This document shows positions 1 to 7,918 of a stretch of DNA of 64,000 nucleotides, one piece after another. Under the pieces are notes generated by a model. That model made no database searches, was not told the DNA's origin, and saw nothing but the letters and a program-made list of their open reading frames with translations. Position numbers and translations under genes: made by a program. The number at the start of each line of letters is the position of its first letter. Position 1 is the stretch's first letter. The stretch spans positions 1,550,001-1,614,000 of the forward strand of contig NZ_MASW01000001.1 in the NCBI RefSeq assembly GCF_003202285.1, written 5' to 3'. Source of the stretch: Prauserella muralis (GTDB lineage Bacteria; Actinomycetota; Actinomycetes; Mycobacteriales; Pseudonocardiaceae).

Positions 1-78
1 TTGATACGCCCTCCGGGGTACAGTAAGGCCTTCATCAGCGGATCCGGTCCCCAGGCGTGCGCGACGGGAGGAGGTTGC

Positions 79-2727
79 ATGCCGGACGCACACGAGGAGC
101 CTGACGGCTCTCCCGCGACTGCGCCCAGCGCAACCACCGCACCGGCACTGCGCCAGGGAGCCGGCGCGACCACCGAGGCGCACGCCGACGAACGCCGGTT
201 CCGGGTCTACACCGCGGTCGTGCTCACCGTCGGGCTGCTGGCCGCGGCCGCGGTCTCGACGTGGCTGCCCTTCGATGGCTCAGTCCACCTGTGGTGGATC
301 GGACCACTGCTCGCGCTCGCCTTCCTCGGCGCCGAGCAGCTCGGCGTCAACGTCGACGTGCGCAGCGGCATCTCGTGGACGATCTCGTTCACGGAGATCC
401 CGCTCGTCATCGGGTTCTTCGTCGCGCCGTTCGAGGTGGTCCTCGCGGCCCACGTCGTCGCGGGTGTGACCACCCTGCTCGCCCGCAAGGTGACCGGGCG
501 GGTGCTCTACAACGCCGGCGCCTTCCTCATCGAGGTCACCAGCGCCTTCGCCGTGGCGGGCCTGGTCAGCCAGGCCATCGGCGGGCCGGACGGAATGCCG
601 TGGGTCGCCGCGCTCGCCGGCACGCTCACCGCGCCGCTGGCCAGCACGCTGCTCGCGATGGCGGCCGTGCGGGTGCTGCGCCGCCGGATGCGCGTCGGCA
701 CGGTGCTGCGCCTGGCAGGGCGCATCCTCGTCGTGGGCTTCGTCAACGCCTCGGTGGGCCTCACCGGCTACCTCGTCATCTCCAAGACCCCCGAGGCCTG
801 GCCGATCGTGCTCGCCGTCAGCCTCGGCCTCGCCGCCCTGTACTGGGCCTACTCCGACCTGCTGCGCGAGCAGCGCGACATGGAGGCGCTCTCCGACGTC
901 AGCCTGATGGTCGCGAGGTCAGGCCAGCAGGCCGCCGCCCGGCCCGCGGGCAAGGCGGGGGAGCTGGGCGAGGAGATCGACGTCGGCGAGTGGTCGACCA
1001 TCGCCGAGCGGGTCAAGGACCAGCTCGCGGCGGCGCGGGTCGTGCTGCGGCTGCGGCTGGAGCCCGACGAGCCCATGCGGGCCGTCGTCGGCGGCCAGCA
1101 GCTGCCTGCCGCCTACGTCCGGCCCGACGACCCGCTGCTGCGCCTTCCCGGTGCCCACGTGCGGCACTTCCGCATCACCGAGGCCAACCCCGAGGTGCGC
1201 GCGGCACTGCTCGACCGGGGCGCGCAGGAGGCCCTCGTCGTGCCGCTGCGCAGCGCCAACCAGCTGCTCGGCGTCATCGAGGCACACGACCGGCTCTCCC
1301 GCTGGCGGGGGTTCGGCAAGTACGACGTGCAGCTGCTCGGCACGATGGCCAGCCACCTCGCGACCGCGCTGGACAACCGCAGGCTGCTCGCCACGCTGCG
1401 GCACGACGCCTACCACGATCCGCTCACCGGGCTGCTCAACCGGCCCGGCTTTCGCCAGGTCGCGCGGGAGCCGCTGCACGAGCGCGAGGAGTGTGTGGCG
1501 CTGCGCGTGGACCTGGACGTGTTCTCCACCGTCAGCGACGCGCTCGGCTACGCCTGGGCCGACCGCATGGTGATGGCGGCGGGCAGGCGGCTCCGCGACG
1601 CGCTCGGCCCCGACATCCCGGTCGCGCGGCTGGAGGGCGCCTCGTTCGCGGCTCTGCTCGTGGACTGCACCGCCGAGGGCGCGCACGAGATCGCGGAGCG
1701 GCTGCGGGAGCAGCTGTCCGTGCCGTACCCGGTGGACCGGCTCACGGTCGAGGCCAACGCGATGGTCGGCTACGCCTCCACCACCGTCGAGGAGAGCGGG
1801 CCCATCCGCGACGTCGACGGCCTGCTGCAGCGCGCCGACGTGGCCGTGCGGGCCACCCGGGGTGGCGAGGAGGTCCGCGGCTACGCGCCGAGCATGGGCC
1901 AGATCTTCCTGCGCCGCTTCCAGATGGTCACCCAGTTCCGGCAGGCGCTGGAGGACGGCCAGGTCAGCGTGCACTACCAGCCCAAGGTGTCGCTTCCGGG
2001 CAAGCACGTGCTGGGTGTCGAGGCTCTCGTGCGCTGGCAGCATCCGGAGTTCGGCAAGGTCGACCCTGACGAGTTCGTGCCCGCCGTCGAGGCGGCGGGC
2101 CTGGTCGGCGCGCTCACGTCGTTCGTGCTGGAGAAGGCGCTCGATCGCGTGCGCCGCTGGCTCGACGAGGGCCTGCGGATCTCGGTGGCGGTGAACCTCT
2201 CGGTGCGCAACCTGGCCGACGCCGACTTCCCGGCCAAGGTCGCCGACGCGCTGGAGCGGTTCGGCGTGCCCGCGGAGCTGCTGACCTTCGAGCTCACCGA
2301 GTCCGGCGTCATGGCCGACCCGCAGCGGGCCCTGCCGATCCTGCGCGAGCTGCACAGCCTCGGCATCGTGCTGGCCGTGGACGACTTCGGCACCGGCTAC
2401 TCGTCGCTGGCCTACCTGCGGCAGCTGCCGGTGGACCAGGTCAAGATCGACAAGAGCTTCGTGCTCGGCATGGGCACCGATCTCGGCGACCTCGCCGTGG
2501 TGCGCTCGATCGTCGAGCTGGGGCACTCGCTGGGACTGACGGTGGTGGCCGAGGGTGTCGAGGAGGACGTGGCCCGCGACCAGCTGGAGGCGATGGGCTG
2601 CGACGTCGCGCAGGGCTACCTGATCTCGCGCCCGCTGTCCGAGGAGCGGCTGGAGGCGTGGCTGCAGGCCCGCACGGCGCGCTCGCCCGGGCACAAGGCC
2701 GAGACCGTGCTGACCCTGCTGACCTGA
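79..2727 (+). CDS. Membrane-anchored GAF-GGDEF-EAL protein, probable c-di-GMP phosphodiesterase
   Basis: The protein has 882 residues from ATG 79, which follows a strong GGAGGAGG site; the frame is open upstream to the window edge. A multi-helix membrane region spans about residues 45-260 and a GAF-like region about 300-440. The GGDEF-like domain is degenerate: the signature position reads EGASF (about 519-523). The EAL domain follows. Its active-site series looks complete: EALVRW near 648, NLSVRN, FELTES, DDFGTGYSS, VKIDKSF and VAEGVEE. By family rules it would hydrolyse c-di-GMP at the inner membrane face and not make it. No operon partner is visible; tRNA genes follow on the same strand. 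The domain call is firm, the net activity is inferred. Confidence 0.9.
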   Translation: MPDAHEEPDGSPATAPSATTAPALRQGAGATTEAHADERRFRVYTAVVLTVGLLAAAAVSTWLPFDGSVHLWWIGPLLALAFLGAEQLGVNVDVRSGISWTISFTEIPLVIGFFVAPFEVVLAAHVVAGVTTLLARKVTGRVLYNAGAFLIEVTSAFAVAGLVSQAIGGPDGMPWVAALAGTLTAPLASTLLAMAAVRVLRRRMRVGTVLRLAGRILVVGFVNASVGLTGYLVISKTPEAWPIVLAVSLGLAALYWAYSDLLREQRDMEALSDVSLMVARSGQQAAARPAGKAGELGEEIDVGEWSTIAERVKDQLAAARVVLRLRLEPDEPMRAVVGGQQLPAAYVRPDDPLLRLPGAHVRHFRITEANPEVRAALLDRGAQEALVVPLRSANQLLGVIEAHDRLSRWRGFGKYDVQLLGTMASHLATALDNRRLLATLRHDAYHDPLTGLLNRPGFRQVAREPLHEREECVALRVDLDVFSTVSDALGYAWADRMVMAAGRRLRDALGPDIPVARLEGASFAALLVDCTAEGAHEIAERLREQLSVPYPVDRLTVEANAMVGYASTTVEESGPIRDVDGLLQRADVAVRATRGGEEVRGYAPSMGQIFLRRFQMVTQFRQALEDGQVSVHYQPKVSLPGKHVLGVEALVRWQHPEFGKVDPDEFVPAVEAAGLVGALTSFVLEKALDRVRRWLDEGLRISVAVNLSVRNLADADFPAKVADALERFGVPAELLTFELTESGVMADPQRALPILRELHSLGIVLAVDDFGTGYSSLAYLRQLPVDQVKIDKSFVLGMGTDLGDLAVVRSIVELGHSLGLTVVAEGVEEDVARDQLEAMGCDVAQGYLISRPLSEERLEAWLQARTARSPGHKAETVLTLLT

Positions 2728-2801
2728 GACTTTTCCGGTGCCGACCCCCCTCGTTCGGCTGGTCACCGGCTCATGTACTCTATTCGAGGCTCGTTGAGCA
2801 C

Positions 2802-2874
2802 GCCCCTTTAGCTCAGTCGGCAGAGCGTCTCCATGGTAAGGAGAAGGTCTACGGTTCGATTCCGTAAAGGGGCT
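2802..2874 (+). tRNA. tRNA-Thr (anticodon GGT)
   Basis: A 73-nt cloverleaf. The acceptor stem GCCCCTT pairs with AAGGGGC and the discriminator is T. The anticodon stem TCTCC/GGAGA encloses ATGGTAA, with anticodon GGT at 2835-2837. The T arm is TACGG/CCGTA. No CCA is encoded. A possible promoter upstream is TTCGGC, 16 nt, TACTCT. The order tRNA-Thr, tRNA-Met, rpmG is the usual one in related actinobacteria. Confidence 0.96.
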
Positions 2875-2882
2875 CGGAGTTG

Positions 2883-2916
2883 GGGCCGCGATGCGTACAC
2901 TGAAGTATCGCGGTCC
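2883..2916 (+). other. Hairpin between the two tRNA genes
   Basis: GGGCCGCGAT (2883-2892) pairs with ATCGCGGTCC (2907-2916) with one G-U pair and a 14-nt loop. There is no T tract. It lies in the 53-nt spacer between tRNA-Thr and tRNA-Met, so it may be a processing signal or a weak terminator. Confidence 0.45.
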
Positions 2917-2927
2917 TGACTGTGTGA

Positions 2928-3000
2928 GGCGGTGTAGCTCAGTCGGTAGAGCAAGCGGCTCATAATCGCTGTGTCGCCGGTTCAAGTCCGGCCACCGCTA
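2928..3000 (+). tRNA. tRNA-Met (anticodon CAT, elongator type)
   Basis: A 73-nt cloverleaf. GGCGGTG pairs with CACCGCT, the first pair being G-U, and the discriminator is A. The anticodon stem AGCGG/TCGCT encloses CTCATAA with CAT at 2961-2963. The T arm is GCCGG/CCGGC. The G1-U pair and the match to the usual actinobacterial elongator favour tRNA-Met over an initiator or a lysidine-type tRNA-Ile. Confidence 0.94.
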
Positions 3001-3151
3001 CGCGAGCGGGGGAGCCGTGTTTGCGAAAGAGCGCAAACCCGCCTCGCTCCGCCCAAGCCCTGGGGGTGCGACCCTCAGACCCCGCCCGGGAGGGCTCCGC
3101 CCCCCGGACCCCCCGACCAGGTGGGGAACCGAGTAGCTAGAAGGAGCCGAT

Positions 3152-3316
3152 GTGGCTGCCACCGACGTGCGACCGAAGATCACGCTGGCGTGCGAGGAGT
3201 GCAAGAACCGCAACTACATCACCAGGAAGAACAAGCGGAACGACCCGGACCGCCTGGAGATGAAGAAGTTCTGCCCGAACTGCGGTACGCACCGGACGCA
3301 CAAGGAAACCCGCTGA
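3152..3316 (+). CDS. rpmG: 50S ribosomal protein L33 (zinc-binding form)
   Basis: A 54-residue protein from GTG 3152, with AAGGAG at 3141-3146. It keeps both zinc pairs, CEEC and CPNC, so it is the C+ form of L33, a small protein of the large subunit near the E site. An ATG at 3150 opens a different, non-homologous frame and was not used. This is the rpmG copy that normally precedes hadAB and secE in mycobacteria. A terminator hairpin follows at 3342. Confidence 0.95.
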   Translation: MAATDVRPKITLACEECKNRNYITRKNKRNDPDRLEMKKFCPNCGTHRTHKETR

Positions 3317-3341
3317 CCTTCCGCTGAATCCTCAGCCTTCG

Positions 3342-3372
3342 AAACCGCCCTCGGTCCGCCGGGGGCGGTTTT
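3342..3372 (+). terminator. Rho-independent terminator after rpmG
   Basis: AAACCGCCC (3342-3350) pairs with GGGCGGTTT (3363-3371), with a 12-nt loop and a short T run. It closes the tRNA/rpmG unit before the protease gene. Confidence 0.8.
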
Positions 3373-3480
3373 GTCATGCCTGGACAGTGTTGGAAAGAAT
3401 CCAACGAAAGGTGCTACCGGCCTGTTGGTGACCACCGTCACTCTATCGGGTGATACACCCTGCGAAAGGTGAGTGCCGGT

Positions 3481-4572
3481 ATGAACCGAATGTCCAGAAC
3501 TGTCGGCTTGGCCGCGGCGGGAGGGCTCGCTCTCGGCGTCCTGGTGCCGACGGCGGCGTCCGCCACGAGTATCGAGGGCTACTCGGGCGACGTGGCCGCG
3601 GCGGCGATCTCCACGATCACCGAGGACCGCGGCGTCAGTGACGCCGCCGCCGCGCGGATTCTCCGGGTCCAGCAGGACAGCGCCCGGACGCTGAGTGAGC
3701 TGACCACACGCCTTGGCGACCAGCAGGTCGGCGGGTATCTCGACGCCCGTGGCCTGCCCGTGGTGAACGTCGTGTCCGAGGCGGCGGCCGAGCAGGTCCG
3801 CGCCGAAGGCGCCACGGCCAGGTTCGTCAGCCGTTCCACCGCGCGGCTCGACGCGGCGAGGGCCGCGCTCGAGGCCGTGCCCCCGGTGGCGCACACCTCC
3901 ATCGGCCTCGATCCCCGGGCCAACCAGGTCGTGGTGACGGTGTCCGAGGCGGCGGCCGACGCCGCCGCGTCCGTACTGCTCGCGACGGCCGACCGCTTCG
4001 GCGACGCGGTGCGCGTGGAGCGTTTCGCGGGCGAAATGCACAAGGCCATCTACAACGGCGAGGCCATCACGGGCGGCGGCAGCCGGTGCTCGGCGGGCTT
4101 CAACGTCAACCGCGGAGGCCAGAACTACATCGTCGACGCCGGGCACTGCACCGGCGCGGTGGCGCAGTGGAACGTCGGGCCGTCGGTCGAGGCGAGCTTC
4201 CCCGGCGACGACTACGGCCTGATCCGCAACGACACCGGCAGCGCGCCCGGCGAGGTGACGTTGTGGGACGGAACCACCCAGGCGATCACGTCGGCGGCGG
4301 ACGCCACGGTGGGCCAGCAGATCTGCAAGAGCGGCAGCACGACCAACCTCACCTGCGGCACGGTCGAGGCCGTGGACGTCACCGTGAACTACGCCGAGGG
4401 CGCGGTGCACGAACTGGTGCAGACGAGCGCCGCCGTCAACTCCGGTGACTCCGGCGGCTGCCTGTTCGCGGGCAGCGTCGGGCTGGGGATCACCTCCGGC
4501 ATGGGCGGCGGCAACTCGTACTTCCAGCCGGTGACCGAGGCGCTGAGCGCCTACGGGGTCTCGCTGAACTGA
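3481..4572 (+). CDS. Secreted S1-family serine protease (alpha-lytic/streptogrisin type) with propeptide
   Basis: 363 residues from ATG 3481. GTG 3469 is in frame, but its purine-rich site would touch the start codon. A Sec signal peptide runs to the ASA site near residue 28. A propeptide of about 160 residues follows, then a chymotrypsin-fold protease domain. The triad is His222 (AGHC), Asp244 (DDYGLI) and Ser324 (GDSGG), and paired cysteines surround it. Such enzymes are exported as zymogens and need the propeptide for folding. The gene stands alone, with terminators on both sides, between rpmG and hadA where close relatives usually have nothing. The substrate is unknown. Confidence 0.93.
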   Translation: MNRMSRTVGLAAAGGLALGVLVPTAASATSIEGYSGDVAAAAISTITEDRGVSDAAAARILRVQQDSARTLSELTTRLGDQQVGGYLDARGLPVVNVVSEAAAEQVRAEGATARFVSRSTARLDAARAALEAVPPVAHTSIGLDPRANQVVVTVSEAAADAAASVLLATADRFGDAVRVERFAGEMHKAIYNGEAITGGGSRCSAGFNVNRGGQNYIVDAGHCTGAVAQWNVGPSVEASFPGDDYGLIRNDTGSAPGEVTLWDGTTQAITSAADATVGQQICKSGSTTNLTCGTVEAVDVTVNYAEGAVHELVQTSAAVNSGDSGGCLFAGSVGLGITSGMGGGNSYFQPVTEALSAYGVSLN

Positions 4573-4588
4573 CGGGGGAGGCGGCGGT

Positions 4589-4619
4589 GCCCGGCCGGGT
4601 CGGCGCGACCCGGCCGGGC
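4589..4619 (+). terminator. Terminator after the S1 protease gene
   Basis: A perfect 13-bp GC stem (4589-4601 with 4607-4619) with a 5-nt loop, 17 nt past the protease stop. It has no T tract, as is common in actinobacteria. Confidence 0.75.
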
Positions 4620-4652
4620 GGCCGTCGCCGGGGTCGCGGGTAACCTGCTCGG

Positions 4653-5096
4653 GTGCCTTTGGATCCTTCCTTCGTCGGCCGGACGTATCCGCCTGCCAGC
4701 ACGTACGAGGTGAGCCGGGAGAAGATCGCCGAGTTCGCCGATGCCATCGACGACGACAGCGCCCTCTACCGCGATGCCGGGGCCGCGAAGGCCGCGGGCT
4801 ACCCGGACGTGATCGCGCCCCCCACATTCCTCACGATCATCAACCTGGCCGCGATCAACGCGATCGTCGCCGACCCCGAGCTGGGACTCGACTACTCACG
4901 CATGGTGCACGGCGACCAGAGGTTCACCCACCACCGTCCGGTGCGCGCCGGCGACCGGTTGCAGCTCACGACGTACATCGACGACATCTTCGCGCGCGCG
5001 GGCAACGACTTTCTCAACGTGCGCGCCGACATCGTCACCGAGGACGGCGAGCCCGTGTGCACGACGCACGCGCAGCTCGTGGTGAGGGGGCAGTGA
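4653..5096 (+). CDS. hadA: MaoC-like dehydratase subunit HadA (UPF0336 family)
   Basis: 147 residues from GTG 4653. It is the N-terminal-type MaoC half that, in mycobacteria, pairs with HadB to form the (3R)-hydroxyacyl-ACP dehydratase of fatty acid synthase II. HadA itself lacks the catalytic Asp/His pair and shapes the acyl tunnel. The position after rpmG is the mycobacterial one. The stop overlaps the hadB start (ATGA at 5093-5096 region), so the two subunits are translationally coupled. No hadC follows. Confidence 0.9.
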   Translation: MPLDPSFVGRTYPPASTYEVSREKIAEFADAIDDDSALYRDAGAAKAAGYPDVIAPPTFLTIINLAAINAIVADPELGLDYSRMVHGDQRFTHHRPVRAGDRLQLTTYIDDIFARAGNDFLNVRADIVTEDGEPVCTTHAQLVVRGQ

Positions 5097-5500
5097 TGGC
5101 GGTGCGGGTCGGCGACGAGCTTCCGGGGCTGTCCGTGCGGGTCACGCGGGCGCAGCTGGTGCGTTACGCGGGCGCGTCCCTGGACTTCAACCCGATTCAC
5201 TGGAACGAGCGCTTCGCCAAGAGCGTGGGCCTGCCGGACGTCATCGCGCACGGCATGCTCACCATGGCCCTCGGCGGCCGGATGGTGAGTGACTGGCTCG
5301 GCGACCCGGGCCGGGTCGTGTCCTACGGCGTGCGCTTCACCCGTCCGGTGGTCGTGCCGGACGACGACGAGGGCGCGCTGGTCGAGTTCACCGGCAAGAT
5401 CGGCGAGGTCCGCGACGACGGCACCGTTCGGGTCGACGTCACCGCCAAGTTCGACGGCAAGACGGTCCTCGGCAAGGCACAGGCCGTCGTCCGCCTCTGA
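5096..5500 (+). CDS. hadB: MaoC-like dehydratase catalytic subunit HadB
   Basis: 134 residues from ATG 5096. The hydratase motif is present: Asp30 and His35 in LDFNPIHWN, followed by the conserved HGMLTM segment. These residues catalyse removal of water from 3-hydroxyacyl-ACP. It is coupled to hadA by a four-base overlap. The mycobacterial hadC gene is missing, which fits a lineage that makes ordinary fatty acids and no long mycolates (inference). The stop codon is followed at once by palindromic repeats. Confidence 0.92.
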   Translation: MAVRVGDELPGLSVRVTRAQLVRYAGASLDFNPIHWNERFAKSVGLPDVIAHGMLTMALGGRMVSDWLGDPGRVVSYGVRFTRPVVVPDDDEGALVEFTGKIGEVRDDGTVRVDVTAKFDGKTVLGKAQAVVRL

Positions 5501-5510
5501 CCCCCGAAGT

Positions 5511-5606
5511 GCGTTCAGCCCGCTCACTGCACTCCCCGACGTGCGTTTAGCGGGCTCACTGCACTCCTGAGCAATGCTCACTACCGCGTTGTGCCCGCTA
5601 ACTGCA
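5511..5606. repeat. Palindromic repeat cluster R1 (three units, composite form)
   Basis: Units lie at 5511-5533, 5543-5565 and 5586-5606. Each has a GCGTT-type left arm, a GGGC or CCCGC core and a right arm ending CACTGCACT or AACTGCA. Between units two and three is the palindrome TGAGCAATGCTCA. The segment 5542-5606 is an inverted near-copy of cluster R2. The third unit lies inside the 3' end of the SGNH esterase gene. Confidence 0.85.
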
Positions 5607-6459
5607 GGACGGCGGCGGCCATCGCCTCCTCGCCGCGGGCGGTGGGGTGCAGCGGTGCCGCGCCCGTCACCGGCTCCGGGCCCTCGACCCAGCGGTCTTC
5701 CGGCGGCGCGCACATCCCGTGGCCGCGGGTCGGGGCGGCGGTGTCGGCGAACTCGGCGCCGTGCCGCCGCGCCTGCTCGGCGAGGATCGTGTTGAACCGT
5801 TCGAGCCCCTGTCGCAGGTAGGCCACGTCCTGCGGGCTGTACGGCAGCTCGGGCCAGCACGCGTCCGGGTCGGCGGGCAGGATCGTCGGGTAGCCGACCA
5901 CGATCACCCGCGCGTCGGGCGCCCTGGCCGTCACCTGACGCAGCGCCCCGCCCACCGCCGCCGCGGCGCGGTCGAGCCGGTTCCGCAGCTCGTCGCGCCC
6001 GCTCGCGGTCAGCTGGTCACGGCACGGCGACGCGGCCGGATCCCGCGTCCGGCACCGCGCGGCCAGGCCGATGAGGCCAACGTCGTTGCCCCCGATACCG
6101 ATCGTGACCAGCGTCGTTCCGGCCGTCACGGCGTTGAGCTGAGGCGGGTTGGTGCCGTCCTGAGTCCGCTGTGGCGACACGAGATGCTCGGTGGTGGCAC
6201 CGCTGCAGCTGACGTCGACGAACTCAGCCGGATCGAGCTTCGCGGCCACCAGCCGGGGATAGTTGTTCGCCGACCGGTCGCACCCGGGCGGGGACCCCAC
6301 GGCATCGCCCGTGGCCGGTGCCGAGGTGTAGGAGTCCCCGAGCGCCACGTAGCGGCCGGGCGGCTGTTCCGGACCCTGCCGGGGTTTCTCCTCTCCACCG
6401 CACGCGGACGCGGCGACGGCGAGTGCGGTGACGGCGGCGATGCGGGCCCAGGTGGTCAT
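5581..6459 (-). CDS. SGNH/GDSL-type esterase lipoprotein
   Basis: 292 residues from ATG 6459; an adjacent in-frame GTG at 6462 is possible. There is no strong ribosome site. The lipobox VAASAC places the lipidated cysteine at residue 20, so it should sit on the outer face of the membrane. SGNH blocks are clear: GDSYTS (Ser43), the SGATT block near 87, GGND (123-126) and LHPTARG (His271). The family hydrolyses acyl esters; the substrate cannot be read from sequence. The last eight codons (LQLAGTTR and stop) are made of repeat sequence from cluster R1, so the natural C-terminus was probably altered by the repeat. Confidence 0.88.
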   Translation of the reverse strand: MTTWARIAAVTALAVAASACGGEEKPRQGPEQPPGRYVALGDSYTSAPATGDAVGSPPGCDRSANNYPRLVAAKLDPAEFVDVSCSGATTEHLVSPQRTQDGTNPPQLNAVTAGTTLVTIGIGGNDVGLIGLAARCRTRDPAASPCRDQLTASGRDELRNRLDRAAAAVGGALRQVTARAPDARVIVVGYPTILPADPDACWPELPYSPQDVAYLRQGLERFNTILAEQARRHGAEFADTAAPTRGHGMCAPPEDRWVEGPEPVTGAAPLHPTARGEEAMAAAVLQLAGTTR

Positions 6460-6478
6460 CACCCGCGTTTCTAGCCGA

Positions 6479-7468
6479 TCACGCCCGCCCCGTCGACTCG
6501 CGCCGCACCAGGTCGTTGACCAGCCCCGCCGCCTGCTCGGGCCGGTCGACGGTGGCCAGGATCCGGTATCCGGAACGCAGATGCAGCGCCAGCGCGGGGC
6601 CGGTGCGGATCTTGTAGGCCGTGTAACCGCTGACCGGATTGACGCGCACCCCGAACCCGCCGCCGCTCAGCACGCCCAGCTGCTCGACCCTCGCGTCGGC
6701 GATGTCGCCGAGTGGCACGTGCCGCCGCGGCAGCCCGAACGCGCCCATGCGGATGGTGACCCCGGTGGAGTCGACGACCACGCTGATCCGCGCCAGAGCA
6801 AGCGCCACCAGCACCGACACCGCGCCGATGGCGAGGTAGGCGGCCAGTGCCGGCCCCGCGGCGGTCAGCAGGATTGTCGCCAATGCGATCGCCGGCACGA
6901 GGAGTGCCAGCAGCACGGCCAGCCCGACGTTGGTCGTGCGACCCACCCACGCCGCTCGCTCACCCGGAGCCAGCCCCAGCGACGGGCCCTCCGGTGCCGC
7001 CCCGGCAGGCCGCTCCGGTGCCGTGCCGGGCCCCGCGACGACGGCGGCCAGTGCCCCCGCGGCGCCGCTGACCCCCAGTACGATCGCGATGACCCCGCCC
7101 GCCCCCGCGGCCTGGTGCCACGACGGCACGTCGAGCGTGGCTTGCAGGGAGGCGATCAGACACGCCGCGGGCATCGTGGCGAGCCACGCCGCGAACGCGA
7201 CGACCGGCCGCCGCACGCCGTAGCCGCGACGGATGCCGGCGATCGCGAGCACGGCCGACGCCACGGCCAAAACGCCCGTGGCACCGAGCGTCCAAGCCGT
7301 CAAGACGTCCAGATCCGCGCCGCGGTCGACGCCCTCGGGGCCCCAGTGAATCGCGACGCTCCCCGGCAGCCGCGGTGCCCAGGCGCGCCGGAACAGCCAG
7401 CCCGCCCCCGCAGCCAGCCCGGGCAGCGCCAGCATGGCCGCGACGGGGCGCACGGTCCCGATCCTCAT
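6479..7468 (-). CDS. DUF1648-type multi-pass membrane protein
   Basis: 329 residues from ATG 7468. The N-terminus has a DUF1648/SdpI-like segment: a first helix, then an AIHWGPEGVDRG stretch. Several further hydrophobic helices follow to about residue 220, then a soluble beta-rich tail of PH-like character. Its start overlaps the stop of the GntR gene (ATGA), so the two are cotranscribed and coupled. In Firmicutes, YtrA-type regulators travel with DUF1648 or ABC genes and respond to cell-envelope stress. By analogy this may be an envelope-stress or immunity-like membrane protein. No specific function is claimed. Confidence 0.75.
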   Translation of the reverse strand: MRIGTVRPVAAMLALPGLAAGAGWLFRRAWAPRLPGSVAIHWGPEGVDRGADLDVLTAWTLGATGVLAVASAVLAIAGIRRGYGVRRPVVAFAAWLATMPAACLIASLQATLDVPSWHQAAGAGGVIAIVLGVSGAAGALAAVVAGPGTAPERPAGAAPEGPSLGLAPGERAAWVGRTTNVGLAVLLALLVPAIALATILLTAAGPALAAYLAIGAVSVLVALALARISVVVDSTGVTIRMGAFGLPRRHVPLGDIADARVEQLGVLSGGGFGVRVNPVSGYTAYKIRTGPALALHLRSGYRILATVDRPEQAAGLVNDLVRRESTGRA

Positions 7469-7815
7469 GAGTACTGCTCCCTCACGATCCCGGTGAGTTC
7501 CTCGACGCTCACACCCGCCCGCCGCGCCTCGCCGACCAGCTCGCCCGCCAGCGCGGTGAGCCTGGCCCGGATGTCGGCGCCGCCGGTGACCACCGCGCCG
7601 CGGCGACGGCGCAGCTCGATGAGTCCCTCGTCGCGCAGCAGCGCATAGGCCCGCAGCACGGTGTGCACGTTGATCTCCAGCGACGCCGCGAGCTCACGGC
7701 CGGGCGGCAGCTGCTCGCCCGGCGAGACCTCACCGTCGGCGAGCGCCCGCCGGATCGACGCGGCCACCTGTTCGAACAACGGCACCGGCGAGCCAGGATC
7801 GACGCGAACCAACAT
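7465..7815 (-). CDS. YtrA-like GntR-family transcription regulator
   Basis: 116 residues from ATG 7815. A winged helix-turn-helix of GntR type fills residues 1-75 (LFEQVAASIRRAL, then LEINVHTVLRAYALL). Only a short helical tail of about 45 residues follows, which is the YtrA subfamily layout with no large ligand domain. The start codon is directly preceded by a palindrome that overlaps the -10 element, which suggests autorepression. Stop and start overlap with the DUF1648 gene it probably controls. Confidence 0.9.
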   Translation of the reverse strand: MLVRVDPGSPVPLFEQVAASIRRALADGEVSPGEQLPPGRELAASLEINVHTVLRAYALLRDEGLIELRRRRGAVVTGGADIRARLTALAGELVGEARRAGVSVEELTGIVREQYS

Positions 7816-7836
7816 AGTTCTAACTATACTAGAACA
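7816..7836 (-). promoter_or_regulatory. Autoregulatory operator and promoter of the GntR operon, probably leaderless
   Basis: GTTCTA (7817-7822) and TAGAAC (7830-7835) form a perfect inverted repeat with a 7-nt spacer, a typical GntR-type operator. Read leftward, TATAGT (rc of 7823-7828) is a good -10 element lying only 7 nt before the ATG at 7815. The transcript would then begin at or near the start codon and carry no ribosome-binding site. Confidence 0.7.
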
Positions 7837-7863
7837 AACGCACCTTGAGGGGAGCGTCAACGA

Positions 7864-7900
7864 CGGCGGCCCCGAGGACAGGTCGTCCTCGGGGCCGCCG
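7864..7900 (-). terminator. Terminator after aspC
   Basis: A perfect 16-bp stem, 7864-7879 with 7885-7900, and a 5-nt loop. It lies 18 nt past the aspC stop on the minus strand. There is no T tract. Confidence 0.8.
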
Positions 7901-7918
7901 GAACTCGCGGGGAACGGG

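Noticed and set aside
1510-1880. Active diguanylate cyclase domain
   Set aside because: The GGDEF signature is EGASF, which lacks the catalytic acidic residues.
919-2985. Open frame antisense to the EAL gene, running over both tRNAs
   Set aside because: It is a His/Arg/Leu-rich shadow frame that also covers two clear tRNA genes.
6428-7648. 406-codon plus-strand frame over the DUF1648 and GntR genes
   Set aside because: Arg/His/Gln-rich shadow. The minus-strand genes have domains, coupling and an operator.
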